A stretch of DNA of 64,000 nt, taken from contig LSRX01000320.1 in NCBI GenBank assembly GCA_001939145.1, positions 364,073 to 428,072 on the forward strand, in the 5' to 3' direction. Under the pieces are notes generated by a model. The model saw only the letters and a program-made list of their open reading frames with translations, searched no databases and was not told the origin of the DNA. Below, in pieces: positions 21,698-32,939 of the stretch (position 1 is the first letter of the stretch; the number at the start of each line of letters is the position of its first letter). The DNA comes from Symbiodinium microadriaticum. Lineage: Eukaryota > Sar > Dinophyceae > Suessiales > Symbiodiniaceae. The position numbers and the translations under genes were made by a program.

Positions 21698-21852
21698 TGA
21701 CAGCTTCTAGTAGGGATCAGCTGCCACTGGTAGCTAATGCCCAAAAAACACGTTCACAGCTAAGTCGAGACAGAAACTTTTCTACCTCAAAACAAACTCT
21801 TGTGCCTCCAGCGAAACAGCGGTCGCGTCTGTGCCAGACCTTCACGTCTACA
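21698..21852 (-). repeat. 5' LTR of the copia element
   Basis: 155 bp, same TG...CA ends as the 13106 copy and a single base different (21718). It should carry the promoter; no canonical TATA box is evident. The 1987-codon ORF starts only 28 nt downstream. Confidence 0.95.
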
Positions 21853-21857
21853 GTAGG

Positions 21858-22273
21858 GTTTAGGGCTTAGGGTTTAGGGCTCAGGGTTTGAACGCATTCT
21901 TGGTAGGATTAGAATGGCCTAGACAGGCTGCATGCATTTTGCAAGCCGAACAAGCCAGAAAATCCAAACCCAGAACCCCACAACCAAAGAGCAAAACCCC
22001 AAACTGCCCAAAAGAACCCAACACCATTAACATCTTGAGCCTTAAAGTCGTACAACACCCTACAAAGCCCCATAAACCCTGCAGAACCTTTCAAGCCCGT
22101 AAAGCCATAACACCCTTTAAATTACAAGCCTAAACCTGCGAAACCGTGTAAGAAGCGAAAACCGTTAACCCCGCAGTATCATATAAAACACTTGACAGCC
22201 CAACAAAACCCTCTCAAACAGTTTACAACCCAACAAAACACTTTGCAACCCTAGGCCCCCACCCCTAAACCCT
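21858..22273. repeat. Telomere-like sequence beyond the retrotransposon; no gene seen
   Basis: The interrupted TTTAGGG array continues for about 35 bp. It is followed by C-rich strand sequence with many AAACCC and ACAACCC motifs. Confidence 0.6.
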
Positions 22274-22948
22274 AAACTCTAAACTCAAACCCCAAAACCT
22301 AAACTCTAAATTCAAACCCCAAAACCTAAACTCTAAATTCAAACCCCAAAACCTAAACTCTAAATTCAAACCCCAAAACCTAAACTCTAAATTCAAACCC
22401 CAAAACCTAAACTCTAAATTCAAACCCCAAAACCTAAACTCTAAATTCAAACCCCAAAACCTAAACTCTAAATTCAAACCCCAAAACCTAAACTCTAAAT
22501 TCAAACCCCAAAACCTAAACTCTAAATTCAAACCCCAAAACCTAAACTCTAAATTCAAACCCCAAAACCTAAACTCTAAATTCAAACCCCAAAACCTAAA
22601 CTCTAAATTCAAACCCCAAAACCTAAACTCTAAATTCAAACCCCAAAACCTAAACTCTAAATTCAAACCCCAAAACCTAAACTCTAAATTCAAACCCCAA
22701 AACCTAAACTCTAAATTCAAACCCCAAAACCTAAACTCTAAATTCAAACCCCAAAACCTAAACTCTAAATTCAAACCCCAAAACCTAAACTCTAAATTCA
22801 AACCCCAAAACCTAAACTCTAAATTCAAACCCCAAAACCTAAACTCTAAATTCAAACCCCAAAACCTAAACTCTAAATTCAAACCCCAAAACCTAAACTC
22901 TAAATTCAAACCCCAAAACCTAAACTCTAAATTCAAACCCCAAAACCT
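22274..22948 (-). repeat. 27-bp higher-order repeat, 25 tandem units
   Basis: 675 bp, exactly 25 units of 27 bp, nearly identical throughout (the first unit differs by one base). On the minus strand each unit is three telomere-like heptamers (TTTAGAG, TTTAGGT, TTTGGGG) followed by a hexamer TTTGAA, so it is a higher-order repeat grown from decayed telomere repeats. Since 27 is a multiple of 3 the minus strand stays open for 223 codons (NLEFRFWGL repeated); I regard that frame as incidental. Confidence 0.95.
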
Positions 22949-25630
22949 AAACTCTAAACCCTAAACCCTAAATCCTAAACAACATAAACTGAACAACTCG
23001 AGAGCCTCTTCGGGCCAGGAGCAGGGACTCCACTCCTGCGGATGCGAAGTCAGGGAGACTCCCAAGCAGGGTTTACTGGTTCCTTGTTGCGGATATATTA
23101 AGAATGATCGGTTTTTAATCCTTATTGAGTTTTACTATAACAAAAATGTAAGATTGTAGCCAACAAGGACGCAGGTTTAGGTAAAGTTTAGGGGTTTAGG
23201 GCTAGGGGCTTTGAGGTTCAGGGCTAAGGGTTTAGGGTTTAAGGTTTAGGGCTAAGGGTTTAGGAATTAAGGTATAGGTCAAAGGGTTTCGGGTTTAAAG
23301 TGCAGGGTTTAGGGTTTAGAGTTTAGGGTTTAGGGCTTAGTTCTTCGAGTTCGTGATGCTGTGGGTTTAGGGTCCAGGGCCTCTGGGGTTCCTGGAGTTC
23401 ACGATATTTGTTTAGGGCTTAGGGCGTAGTGTTTAGGGTTTAGGGTATAGGGTTTAGGGGTTTATTGTCAGTCTAGGGTTTTGGGCTTAGGGCTTAGGGT
23501 TTAGGGTTTAGGGGCTGTGCTTTTTTAGGGTTTAGGGTTTGGGGTTTTTAGGGTTTAGGGCTTTTAGGGCTTTTTAGGGCATTTTAGGGTTTATCGTAGA
23601 GTTTCCCATAGTCGTGGAGGCTGAGGAGTTTCTATCTTTTCGGCCTCGATCCTTGCACTTCCCTCTAAGCGGATTGAAGTTCGGGCACCACAGGGCCGTC
23701 ACGCAATCTAGAGGCCAGGGCTTAGGGGAACTATAAGGGAATTATTCTGATCTCTACGAAACTGTAATACCAATAAACATAGTACTAGCTGCCTCTGGAC
23801 TGCGGTACGAATGGCAACGATTGCTCCATCTGTGAGAGCTGAGCCCGAGCCTAGAGAATCCTGACTGCTAGGATCCGAAGGCCCTTTAACACCTTGGACC
23901 TGACACCTCTATCTGGGTTATAGTTTAGGGGACTAGGTACCTCGATAGATCCACAGAAGGTAAGTCAAAAAATAATTGTAGCTATGCCCTAAAGCCCAGT
24001 AGACCTCTAAGGCGTGTTCCGAGCTCTGGCTTCAGGTGTTCAGGGTTGAGGGTTCGGGGTGTAGGGTTTAGGGAGTAGGGTCTCGGGTTCCTGGCGGCCT
24101 GGGATTGGCACTCAGAGCCGCTTCGAGACCAGAAAAACACTCTCAACATGTATCAACCAGCCTCCCCTTTATAAAAACAAGCTAGGTTTGGGGTTTAGTG
24201 CTTTAGGGTTTAGGGTAAACACCCCCGCAAAAGCCTGTACAACTTTATGATAGTCTACCCCGTAGAGCTGGTTTACGGCCTACGCTTCGGCTTCAGGGTT
24301 CCGGGTGCCGCTTTGGGGGCAGCAGCAGGAGCGGTCCTAAGTTTAAGTCTCAAGCTCTTAACGAGCATCACTACAGCCACGCCATCATTCACCTGACCGG
24401 GCCGGTTTAGGGCTAGGATTTGGGGTTAAGGGGTTAAGGATTCATGCTCAGAGAAACAGCGCTGCTGTCACTGCACCGACAATCGTCGGCAGGCTCAGTG
24501 CCCGTATCAAAACCAAAGCAAGCTCACAGCGAGGATCGCTGTCACAACTTTCCCGGCTGCTAGTGGTTCATGCAAGCAGTAGAAGTGAGGAGCACACAGC
24601 CGACTTCTACCCTGTTCTAGCCGTTCTGATGAAGTCTGTATACAACAACATCAGGGCCACTGCCAGTGCGGATCGCCCTGGCACGAGTGCCAGAAATGCA
24701 AGCTCTGGCAATAACCAGTACAACCCCAAGTTTAACCCCTTGACCCCCGGACCCGAAGTGCTCTGGAGATTTGGCTTCCGATGTTGAACTTCTTCTGAAC
24801 CCTCGAAACCCGGGGCCTTCAACCGATCGGAGATGTTGGGGCGCAAGTCCACCGGAATTCTCCTCGTCTCCTGGAAGATCAGGGTACTTTGAAACAAAAA
24901 ACTGAACAAGGAGGAGAGGTGTTCACAGGATTTGCTGTTCGGTTTTAATTGGGGTTTGATACGGCTTGATGCAGGCAATGTAGGGGGTGTATCAGATGTT
25001 GCGAAGGCGTCTCAAAAACATCGAAATGTCTTGTTCCGGAGGCACTTATAGTTATATGATCCTGCTACTCACGTCCGCCAGGTCTACCCCCCCCACCCCC
25101 AACTCCAAGCCACTACACCCCTAAACCCTAAACCCTAGATGCTAAGCTCTGAACCCTGAACACTAAAATCCCTAAAGCCTAAACTCTAAACCCCAAACCC
25201 TAAACCCCAAGGTCTAAGATCTAAACCCTAAACCCCAAACCCTGAACTCTAAACCCTAAGCCCTAAACCCAAAACTCTAAACCTTAAACCCTAAAGGTCC
25301 CCTGCTTTCTGAAACTCCCGAAGCGGAGGTGAAACACCGGCCTGAATGATTAGGACCCGGTTCCCTTCTCAGGAACCCTTGGAGGGTTCTAGCAGGCTTT
25401 CGCAAGGGTTCATACTAATGGGGGGGTTGAATAGTTAGAACAGGGCTTCGATCTTATAGCAATAACTGTGCTCAGGAGCTCTAAGGAATTTCGGTAATAC
25501 TTGAGGCCGGGCAGGGTATAGATGTCGCGTAAGAGTGTTCACTTACGGTTTACGGTTCAGGCGAGGGAGGGGTGAGCGTGTCAACATCATCATGCATGTT
25601 CCAGTAGTCGTACGTCAACATTGGCACTAG
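22949..25630. repeat. Telomere-like arrays in both orientations; no gene seen
   Basis: Dense G-strand heptamers at 23170-23345, 23400-23590 and 24050-24085 give way to C-strand arrays at 25110-25295. A short repeat-poor stretch near 24470-24980 has open frames of 74 and 123 codons without a recognisable domain. Confidence 0.6.
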
Positions 25631-26020
25631 TCTCAGCATGATACTTGGCAGTCTTGCCAGCATGCTGAACTCTGCTGTCGTGATCTCCTTTCCTTTCTGT
25701 TTCTGCAGTGTCCCCGGAATCGGCAGAAGAGTCGAATCGCGGTTGCTTCGAGGAGACAGTGATTACTCAAACAAAAGGGGTGCTTGCTGTTATGTTTGCC
25801 GCCATGATGAACTGTCTTCTACCTGGTTGACCGCCACTGCTGGCAACCAAACACCGGCAACGTATGGCAGAAAAGATACTTTGGCATGCTGGGGCTCGGT
25901 GGATATTGGTCCCAGGTCTTTGTGCAAAGGTACCATACATAGCCACGCGAAAGAAGAAGAACTTGCGTTCATGGTCGTGGCCGTTGCAGTGGCCACAGCT
26001 TTGATCTTCGTCGCTCCGCC

Positions 26021-26027
26021 TCATCTC

Positions 26028-26069
<42 letters not shown>

Positions 26070-26075
26070 CTCCTC

Positions 26076-26117
<42 letters not shown>

Positions 26118-26160
26118 CTCCTCCTCCTCCTCCTCTGCCTCCTCTTCCTCCTCCACCTCC
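26021..26160 (+). repeat. CTC/GTC trinucleotide-hexanucleotide microsatellite
   Basis: GTCCTC hexamers alternate with CTC blocks. Flanking sequence to about 26280 is rich in CGTCGT. Arg/Asp/Glu/Leu runs in all frames are repeat translations. Confidence 0.95.
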
Positions 26161-26599
26161 TTGTCCCGTCGTGGTCGTCGTGGTTGTGGTCGCCGTGATC
26201 GTGGTCCTGGTCGTCGCCGTCGCCACAGGTGTCGGCGTCGTCGCTGTCGTCGAACGTCATCGCCGTCTTCGTCGGAGTCACACCCGACTCGAGCCTTCTA
26301 ATCTAGAATTTCGGCATTCGGGAAAGGGCACTATACCCGGAAGGACAGCAAACGCTCAGACCTACGACGCTGATGATAAATTCCCATAAATTCCCTCTAA
26401 TCCTGTCTTGAAACTTTAAGCCAACCCGGCATCCTCTGCGATAACGACTTGGCGATTTAATGTGCGCGGCTCGCCGTGCCAATGCTGCAGCTAAACTGAG
26501 CAACCTTTGAGGTCTAAAACTACCTCTGCGTGCCTGGGGAGACTCTTTTCCGGGCGTAAGCGCACCGCCGCCGTCGTCTTCCTGGAGCAGGGTTAGGGT

Positions 26600-27350
26600 G
26601 TAGAATCTTGGGTTTGGGGTTTGGAGCACGCAGGGAAATCCTTTTAAAGCAGTCGGCTTCCGGGATCACGGAATATAGTGGTCGAGGACTTCCTTCAACA
26701 GACAAGGCAGCGGCTGAGGCATGCAAGACACTCTTCTGCACTGTTCGAGCCTGGAGCATGCACCTCCTTGAATTTGGGCTTCTCACAGCGATGCTGGTTG
26801 TTTCAGTGCCCCCGCAAGCACTGGTCTACTACAAAGCGAGCAGCAAGTCCCAACAACCTGCGGCGGCGTGGGACACGCGAACAGAGCAACAACACCAGTC
26901 GGCACACTGGACCTACGAGTGGAGCTGCCGAGGCTGTACAGCTTCATCTTGCTCGCAAAGAGAGGCACAAGGGTGCGGCTGACTGTCTGTGTGACAACGG
27001 CAACTGTTGCTGCTGGCAGCGGTCAGCGAGGAGGGTGGGAGCAGGAGACTCAGGATGTTCGCCTCCAGCGGCGTCCCGTGCAGTCCTCTCACAGGGCTGC
27101 CCGACGCCGGAGCACTGCTTTTCCACGGTGAGAGCGGGTTGCTACGCAAAGCACATATGGGCTGCATCCGCCCCTTCTCGAGCGGCGCTCTTCTCCCACG
27201 TTCCAGTGCTTTCGAGGACCATGGGCTGGAATTTGACGCCTTGTGCTGCACAGTGCCCCTAAAGAAACGCCTATTGGCTTGAGCTCTGCAGTGCTTACAA
27301 ACCAAATCGAGCTCTGATGAAGCTCCTGTAGAATCCCTGTTTGCCAAGAA
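26600..27350. other. Repeat-poor island with overlapping open frames, no assignment
   Basis: About 750 bp almost free of telomere-like repeats, with overlapping frames: plus strand 124, 194 and 91 codons, minus strand 144 codons. The plus-strand 91-codon frame (27007-27282, with SGVPCSPLTGLPDAGALLF) and the minus-strand 144-codon frame (with ELDLVCKHCRAQANRRFF) are the most protein-like, but they overlap and neither shows a domain I know. It may be a host exon cluster or an old transposon. Confidence 0.3.
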
Positions 27351-29690
27351 CTAGTTAAAGCCTCTTAAACGCTATCCTGAACCGTAAACCCCAAACCCTA
27401 AAACCTCTGAAACCGACCAAAAAAAACCTACAGTGCCTTTTTTACCAGACTCTGAGCCTGAACTCTCTCGGATTTACAGCTTCGGGAGTTTGTGGCCCTG
27501 AGGAGTCAATGCTATGGTCCGGATGCAGAGCTTAGGGTTTAGGGTTTTCGGAGTTTAGGTTTGGAGTTTAGGGCTTCGAGTTTAGGTTTTGACTTTGGGG
27601 CTGATTGATTGTAATTTTGGGGCCACTAGACTGCCAATTTGCCCCCCCTCCCCCCGGTTGCCAATTTGGGCCCCCTAGATTGTCAATTTAGGATCCCCCC
27701 GGAATTGTCAACTTTGGGGCCCTTAGATTCTCAATTTGGGTGCAAGGCAAGGCCCTACGGTTGAAGCCTACGGGTTCGGGGCTCATCGCAGCAAATCCCA
27801 GTCTCTATCAAGGCACTCATGGGCTCAAAAGCTACCGAGAGAGTCCAAAAAAACCCGTAATTTAAGGAATATACCTTAACTATAGTAGGAATCCTAATAT
27901 GATTTAAGGTATATTCCTTAATTAAGGGGTTTTGGAGTCTCTGGGTAGGGTATAGGGTGATGTTTGAGCACAGCGATTACGATGAGCACATTGGCCCCTA
28001 AACCCTAAATCCGGACCAGTTGATCTTGTCTGATGACTACCACTATGAGGAGCCCAGAAGCGCATAAGCAAAAACCTCTGGAAGATAATGTCCCTGTACT
28101 CATAATTCCGAGTGCTACTCTTGTTGTTGTGATTCCAATTCTTGCTAGTAACGCTTGTACCCTAAACCCTAATCCCTGTGATCTGCGCTTCTCTGGCGGC
28201 CTCTATCCGGGAAACGTCTCAGGAACTCGCAGTCAGAGGCATTTGGGCGATAATATATCATCCGAGAACACGAACGTGACGTGTGCTACATAGTAGCTGA
28301 ACTACATGTGTCCAGCGTTCATCCCTGCATCTGATACAAAAAGTATACTGATCGGCACAACCCTAAACCCTAATCCCTAACCCTTAAACCGGCATCCTAA
28401 ACCCGAACCTCAACCCTAACTCCAGGCCCTAAACCCTTCACCTTGAACCCCAAGTCTTTGGTTTCGAGGAAAGCATTGGCATGCAGCCCAGATCTTTAGG
28501 CGGACACGGAAAAGCTCAAATCCACAGGATGAAGAGCGATGCTGTCAACGCAAACGGCCAATTAGCAAAATTCGGGTTGCCGAATCAAAACCTGGCCCTC
28601 GATCCTAGGAGTTCAAATTTCACCCGGTGTATTGCTTCCGTTTAAAACCCCCCTCCCGTTCCCTTCAATCCCCGCTCTCCGTGCCTCGACATCGGAAATG
28701 CACACGGCCTCCGATTCCGCTTTCACCGAGGGCGTTCCTCGGTGCGGCCGGGGTGTCCGAATTCAAACGGACGCCTGGCCTTTGGCCCCAGAACCACGTC
28801 CGAAGAAGAGCTGCTTATCATAAGGACCCTTAGGAGGGTAGCGGGGGGGGAGGGGGTCGGGGCCTTCATACCTGCAATGAGGAGCTAATAAGGCTTACTT
28901 AAGGAAGTATAGTCCCCCACCCCCTTCCTCCTTACCCCCCCTAAAGGTCCCTGTGTGCTTATGGCTTAAGGTTCCGAGGCAAGGCATTTCGGCCGTACTG
29001 GGCGACGCGAGTAGCAGTGCCAGCGGTAGTAGTAGTAGCAATGGCAGTTTCAGCGGCAGTCGCAGTGGAGCAGAGGAGTTGGAGTAGAGTAGCAGCAAAT
29101 CTGCTACAATTGTCTGCAACCTTCTCGTGATAGGTGTAATAACACGGCAGACTACGTGTGGCTGCTGGTGCCGGCAAGATTCTGATGCACCGCTCGAAAC
29201 CCCAAAACCCTGAACCCTAAACCTACCCGCGAATTGCTTCCAAAACCGCTGTGGCCAATCAGTCACATCGCTCTTGGTCTGCTGGGCCTGGTAGAACGTT
29301 AGTGTAACAGATCTCGACACAGTGATCCTTTTCGGGGGACCCTTTGTGTTTGACGTTCCTCTATGTAAGCTGTGTTGTTCCTGAGTTCTCGGACACACCC
29401 ATGCTTACCCCTTGCCCTGCCTTGACACCCTGCAGTGGCAAGATATTCCATGAGAAGTGGGGTGAGGCCGAGTCGGCTGCAGCTGTGTCAGCGGTGATAC
29501 CTTTGGTGGGTTTGGGGCCTAGGCTTTGAGACACCTCTGTATAATAGTCATGGTCTTTTTGTCCCCAAGCATACTCAACGTGCCTTAAGAATCACAATAC
29601 GGTCTTGGGGTATCTTATACCATAATCATAATAAGGAGCCCCAAAATAGGGGCACAGGTTTTGGCCCCTATACCCCAAACCCTATATGTT
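27350..29690. repeat. Mostly telomere-like and low-value sequence; no gene assigned
   Basis: Telomere-like motifs at 27380-27400, 27535-27590, 28360-28440 and 29205-29225. Four short blocks of the form 'CAATTT(GGGG)CCCC(T)AGATT' repeat at 27605-27740. A frame at 28627-28833 lacks a recognisable domain. Confidence 0.4.
27832..27948. repeat. Imperfect palindrome, MITE-like
   Basis: The left arm (GAGTCCAAAA...TTTAAGGAATATACCTTAA) is mirrored by the right arm (TTAAGGTATATTCCTTAA...TTTTGGAGTCTC) around a short AT-rich centre. Only one copy is obvious in this window. Confidence 0.6.
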
Positions 29691-29693
29691 CAG

Positions 29694-29788
29694 CCGGATC
29701 GAGAGTCCGGACCACACCATGCTCGGGATGGACTCCCGCATGGACTCCGTTGACGGAGACCGCTCCCGCCTCGGCACGGAGTTTGCAG
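29694..29788 (+). CDS. Candidate exon 1 of plus-strand host gene
   Basis: Bounded by TTCAG before and GTAAGA after. Reads SPDHTMLGMDSRMDSVDGD and continues to GTEFA, with phase 2 in and phase 1 out. It joins the exon at 30480 in frame (split Gly codon). Acidic and Met-rich, no known domain. The other strand is also open, so orientation rests on the GTAAG donor and on the match to the next exon. Confidence 0.45.
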
Positions 29789-30039
29789 GTAAGACACCGA
29801 CGACCCAGTTTAGGGTTTAGGGCTTAGTGTTCGTGGTTTAGGGCTGAGGGTTTATGGGGTTTAGGTTCAGGGGAAACTTAGGATCTGACCCCAATGCCTG
29901 ATAGAGCTTCAGCTGTCTTTCCAAGCAAGTGTCGGCAGATCATGACAGACACGTCCCTCTCGAAAGGTGTTGCTGGGAGCCTAATGCCATGAACTGGAAA
30001 CCTTCCTATCCCGGGTAATGCAACCTGTAGGGTGTAGGA

Positions 30040-30425
30040 TCATCCAAGAGAAGGGCCTAGGATTATACTATAGTTTACAATACTATATAATACAGCATAA
30101 TACTATCGTAACAGATCTTATCTTATGCTACACTGTTTTATACTATACTATATTGTACTATTTTGTAATATATTAGATGAATATCCTAGTCTATCCTAAT
30201 TTCTCATGTTATATTATAGTATATTAATATGTTCTATTCTTTCCTTTTCTACTTTATTCTGTTATATTCGATTACATTACACTACGCCATAGTATGATAT
30301 TCTATTCGATTCTGCTCCTTTCTATTCGCATCGATTATAGTAGTTTATACTGTACTATATCATACCATACTATAGTTGTATTATACTGTATCATGTTCTG
30401 TTATGCTATATTTTTGGGTTGAAGA
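30040..30425. repeat. AT-rich island of TATACTA-like words
   Basis: About 380 bp made mainly of overlapping variants of TACTATA, TATAGTA and TATTCTA, in clear contrast with the surrounding GC-richer DNA. It lies in the intron between the exons at 29694 and 30480. A similar island lies at 57960-58330. Confidence 0.7.
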
Positions 30426-30479
30426 CAACCCAACTTCGAAACTCCTGCCTCCGGCGTTTTGACGACGCCAGCTGCGCAG

Positions 30480-30535
30480 GAGAGCACCGTTTGCGAGCTG
30501 CTTCCATGCTCCGGACCATCTTCACCTTGGGAAAG
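30480..30535 (+). CDS. Candidate exon 2 of plus-strand host gene
   Basis: Acceptor GCGCAG, donor GTTCAG. 56 nt, phase 1 in, phase 0 out, reading EHRLRAASMLRTIFTLGK after a split Gly codon shared with the exon at 29694. Basic, possibly helical; function unknown. Confidence 0.45.
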
Positions 30536-31021
30536 GTTCAGGGTTTCGGGTTTAAGGGTTTAGTTAGGGGTTAAAGGAGTTAAAGGGATAGGGGTTTAGG
30601 ATGGTTTGGGTTCAGGGGTCAACATGATAGCCCCCACACGAGACCCTGAATTTGTCACAAGAAACCCCCGAAACCCTAAACCCTAAACCCTCAAGCCTAG
30701 ACCTGGTTGCAGGGCCTACGTTCAAAGGGTTTCGGCTGCAGGATTCAGAGTGAGCCCGAATCCAAGTCCAAAGGCTTCGAGAACAAAGCCCTAAACCTGA
30801 AGCCCGATTACAACTATACTCTATTATACCATAGTATACCTAAAATACCATAAGATAAATATATATTCTAATACAAACAATATAGTATTCTCTGAACCCA
30901 AAACCCCAAACCTTAGCTGCAATCCAAAGAGCCAGGCCTCTCATGTCTCCGGAGACGCAGGACAGGTCATTCCCCTGCCGAAAACACCCTTATGTGAAAC
31001 CTAACAGAAGCCCGAAACCCC

Positions 31022-31165
31022 AGGTTTAGGTTTTAGGGTTTAGGGTTCAGGGTTTAGGCTTTAAGGTTTAGGGTTTATGGTTTAGGGTAAGGTTTAGGGT
31101 TTAGGATTCAGGGTTTAGGCTTTAAGGTTCAGGATTTACGGTTTAGGGGTTTAGGGTTTAGGGAG
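31022..31165 (+). repeat. Telomere-like array, about 20 heptamers
   Basis: TTTAGGG with variants TTTAAGG, TTCAGGG and TTTACGG, in plus orientation, in the presumed intron of the plus-strand gene. Confidence 0.85.
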
Positions 31166-31907
31166 GCCTTATCAGGGCTGACTGATGGCCGGTCCTGCCG
31201 AAGCTGCGTGCAGACGAGAGCCGCCTTGCCGGCGCGCTCCTCGTTTCGCTTGCGCGGGCTGTTGAAGCTTTAGGGTTACAGGGTTGTTTGAAGGCTTGTT
31301 TTCAATTGTTCTACTGGCGGTTTGGGGTTTGTTGTTAAAGGCTGGTTTAAGGGTCTTTTTGTCCAAGGCTTCGAGGAGTGCTTGACGGGTCGTTCAAAAG
31401 CGGCTCAAGTGTTGATTTTGAGGTTCGGCTTCTTGTTGTGTTCAGGGATTAAGGGCTTAAACAGAAGAACATATAAAGCTTCGTATTTCGAATGTTGGGG
31501 CTCAGGGGGTTTGGGAATTAGGGTTCAGCGTGGCCTGAGCATTTAGGTTCACGGCTTGGGGCTTATGTTTTGGAATAGTTAGGGTTCCGGATTCAGAGTT
31601 TCCACAGATCAGGGGGTCTGCCGGCGGCTTTCGCTAAGTTGCTCGGCCAGTGACTCTTCGGTACTCGTGGTCGGGCCTTTTGGTACTTGTGCCACACCTA
31701 CAACCACCGCACAGCGAGTCACTCACCCATGGCTCGATGCAAGACCCCAGCTGCAACCACCCTGAGCCCCGAAGCCTCAAAGCCCAAAATCCAAAACTCA
31801 CCCAAGCACAAAAGAACCCCAGACCCCCTTTCAAAACCGCAACTAGTTTCACACCTCCGGTCTCTCCCCTAAACCCTAAACCCTAAACCGCTCCGGTCTC
31901 TCCCCAG

Positions 31908-31970
31908 TCCCGCTTCAGCTTGGTGGAGCCCACACCCACAGCCCGCAAGTCGCCCAGCGCGAAGATCTAG
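31908..31970 (+). CDS. Candidate exon 3 (possibly C-terminal) of plus-strand host gene
   Basis: Follows a pyrimidine tract and TCCCCAG. Phase 0 matches the exon at 30480. Reads SRFSLVEPTPTARKSPSAKI and then TAG at 31968. A GC donor after KSPS (31958) is the alternative end. The S/T/P-rich basic tail looks like a regulated C-terminus, but no family is recognised. Confidence 0.4.
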   Translation, partial: SRFSLVEPTPTARKSPSAKI

Positions 31971-32041
31971 GCGTCGAGCTTTCGGAGTATGATGTTAGGG
32001 CCTTGGAATAGGGCTCCTCTTGATTATTAAAGGGTACTAGT

Positions 32042-32209
32042 GGAAGTGGTGGTGGTGGTGGTGGTGGTGGTGGTGGTGGTCGTCGTCGTCGTCGTAGTAG
32101 GAGTAGTAGTAGTAGCAGTAGCAGTAGCAGTAGCAGTAGCAGTAGCAGTAGCAGTAGCAGTAGCAGTAGCAGTAGCAGTAGCAGTAGCAGTAGCAGTAGT
32201 AGTAGTAGC

Positions 32210-32250
<41 letters not shown>
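32042..32250 (+). repeat. Compound trinucleotide/hexanucleotide microsatellite (GGT, GTC, AGTAGC, AGT)
   Basis: Blocks run GGT, then CGT, then AGTAGC hexamers (about 32115-32200), then AGT up to the heptamer array. The Val/Ala open frame across it is repeat translation. Confidence 0.95.
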
Positions 32251-32251
<1 letters not shown>

Positions 32252-32629
32252 TATTAGTTATTAGTTATTAGTTATTAGTTATTAGTTATTAGTTATTAGT
32301 TATTAGTTATTAGTTATTAGTTATTAGTTATTAGTTATTAGTTATTAGTTATTAGTTATTAGTTATTAGTTATTAGTTATTAGTTATTAGTTATTAGTTA
32401 TTAGTTATTAGTTATTAGTTATTAGTTATTAGTTATTAGTTATTAGTTATTAGTTATTAGTTATTAGTTATTAGTTATTAGTTATTAGTTATTAGTTATT
32501 AGTTATTAGTTATTAGTTATTAGTTATTAGTTATTAGTTATTAGTTATTAGTTATTAGTTATTAGTTATTAGTTATTAGTTATTAGTTATTAGTTATTAG
32601 TTATTAGTTATTAGTTATTAGTTATTAGT
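32251..32629 (+). repeat. Perfect TTATTAG heptamer array, 54 units
   Basis: 379 bp of TTATTAG with no interruption that I can see. The period equals that of the telomere repeat but the word does not (no GGG). It adjoins the AGT microsatellite, from which it may have started. Confidence 0.95.
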
Positions 32630-32820
32630 AGCAGCAGCAAACTCATCGAAGTCTGAGGCCAAAAGACTTTTCTGGCAAACCAACGACCCTCTCCTGTTTA
32701 GAGTTTAGGGTTTAGGCGATTACGAGGCAGCTTCTCGTAGGCATGGGGCATCAAAGAATGAGTGGCCGCACTCTTTCAACTTTCTGGCGCAAGCCTGAGA
32801 GAGGGCGAGCCGGGGGCCTA

Positions 32821-32936
32821 CTTGGGAGTTCATGGGTGGTTGTTACTGGGCTTATGAGTAGAGTAACTATACTTATAACCCATATTAGGGACTTATGACC
32901 TATAACCTGAAGTATAGCTACCCATGAGCCTCCAAG
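32821..32936. mobile_element. MITE-like element, family C
   Basis: Terminal inverted repeats CTTGGGAGTTCATGGGT / ACCCATGAGCCTCCAAG flank an inner GGTAACTATACTTATAACC-like core. TA flanks it on both sides (CCTA before, TAAC after). It is related to copies at 36465, 40768, 48526 and 63512. Confidence 0.7.
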
Positions 32937-32939
32937 TAA

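Larger units (their letters stand above)
13106..21852 (-). mobile_element. Complete Ty1/copia-type LTR retrotransposon
   Basis: The element is 8747 bp with two 155-bp LTRs and is flanked on both sides by GTAGG (13101-13105 and 21853-21857), a 5-bp target-site duplication usual for copia integrases. Transcription would run right to left. Domain order is Gag, zinc knuckle, protease, accessory modules, integrase, reverse transcriptase, RNase H; integrase before reverse transcriptase defines the copia lineage. Reading order needs frame changes near 19.1, 18.3 and 15.71 kb. A primer-binding site lies beside the right (5') LTR. No clear polypurine tract lies beside the left (3') LTR: the nearest purine run, AGGGAAAA, is about 16 nt away. 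LTRs match at 154 of 155 positions, so insertion is recent. Confidence 0.95.

Noticed and set aside
22265..22936. Minus-strand frame of 223 codons (NLEFRFWGL repeated)
   Set aside because: The 27-bp satellite has a period divisible by three; no flanking coding sequence or unique segment supports a protein.
22274..22948. CRISPR-like array
   Set aside because: Units are contiguous with no unique spacers, and the genome is eukaryotic.
25638..26198. Plus-strand frame of 186 codons ending in a Leu/Val run
   Set aside because: The second half is a GTC/CTC repeat; the first half shows no domain and no splice context that I could join.
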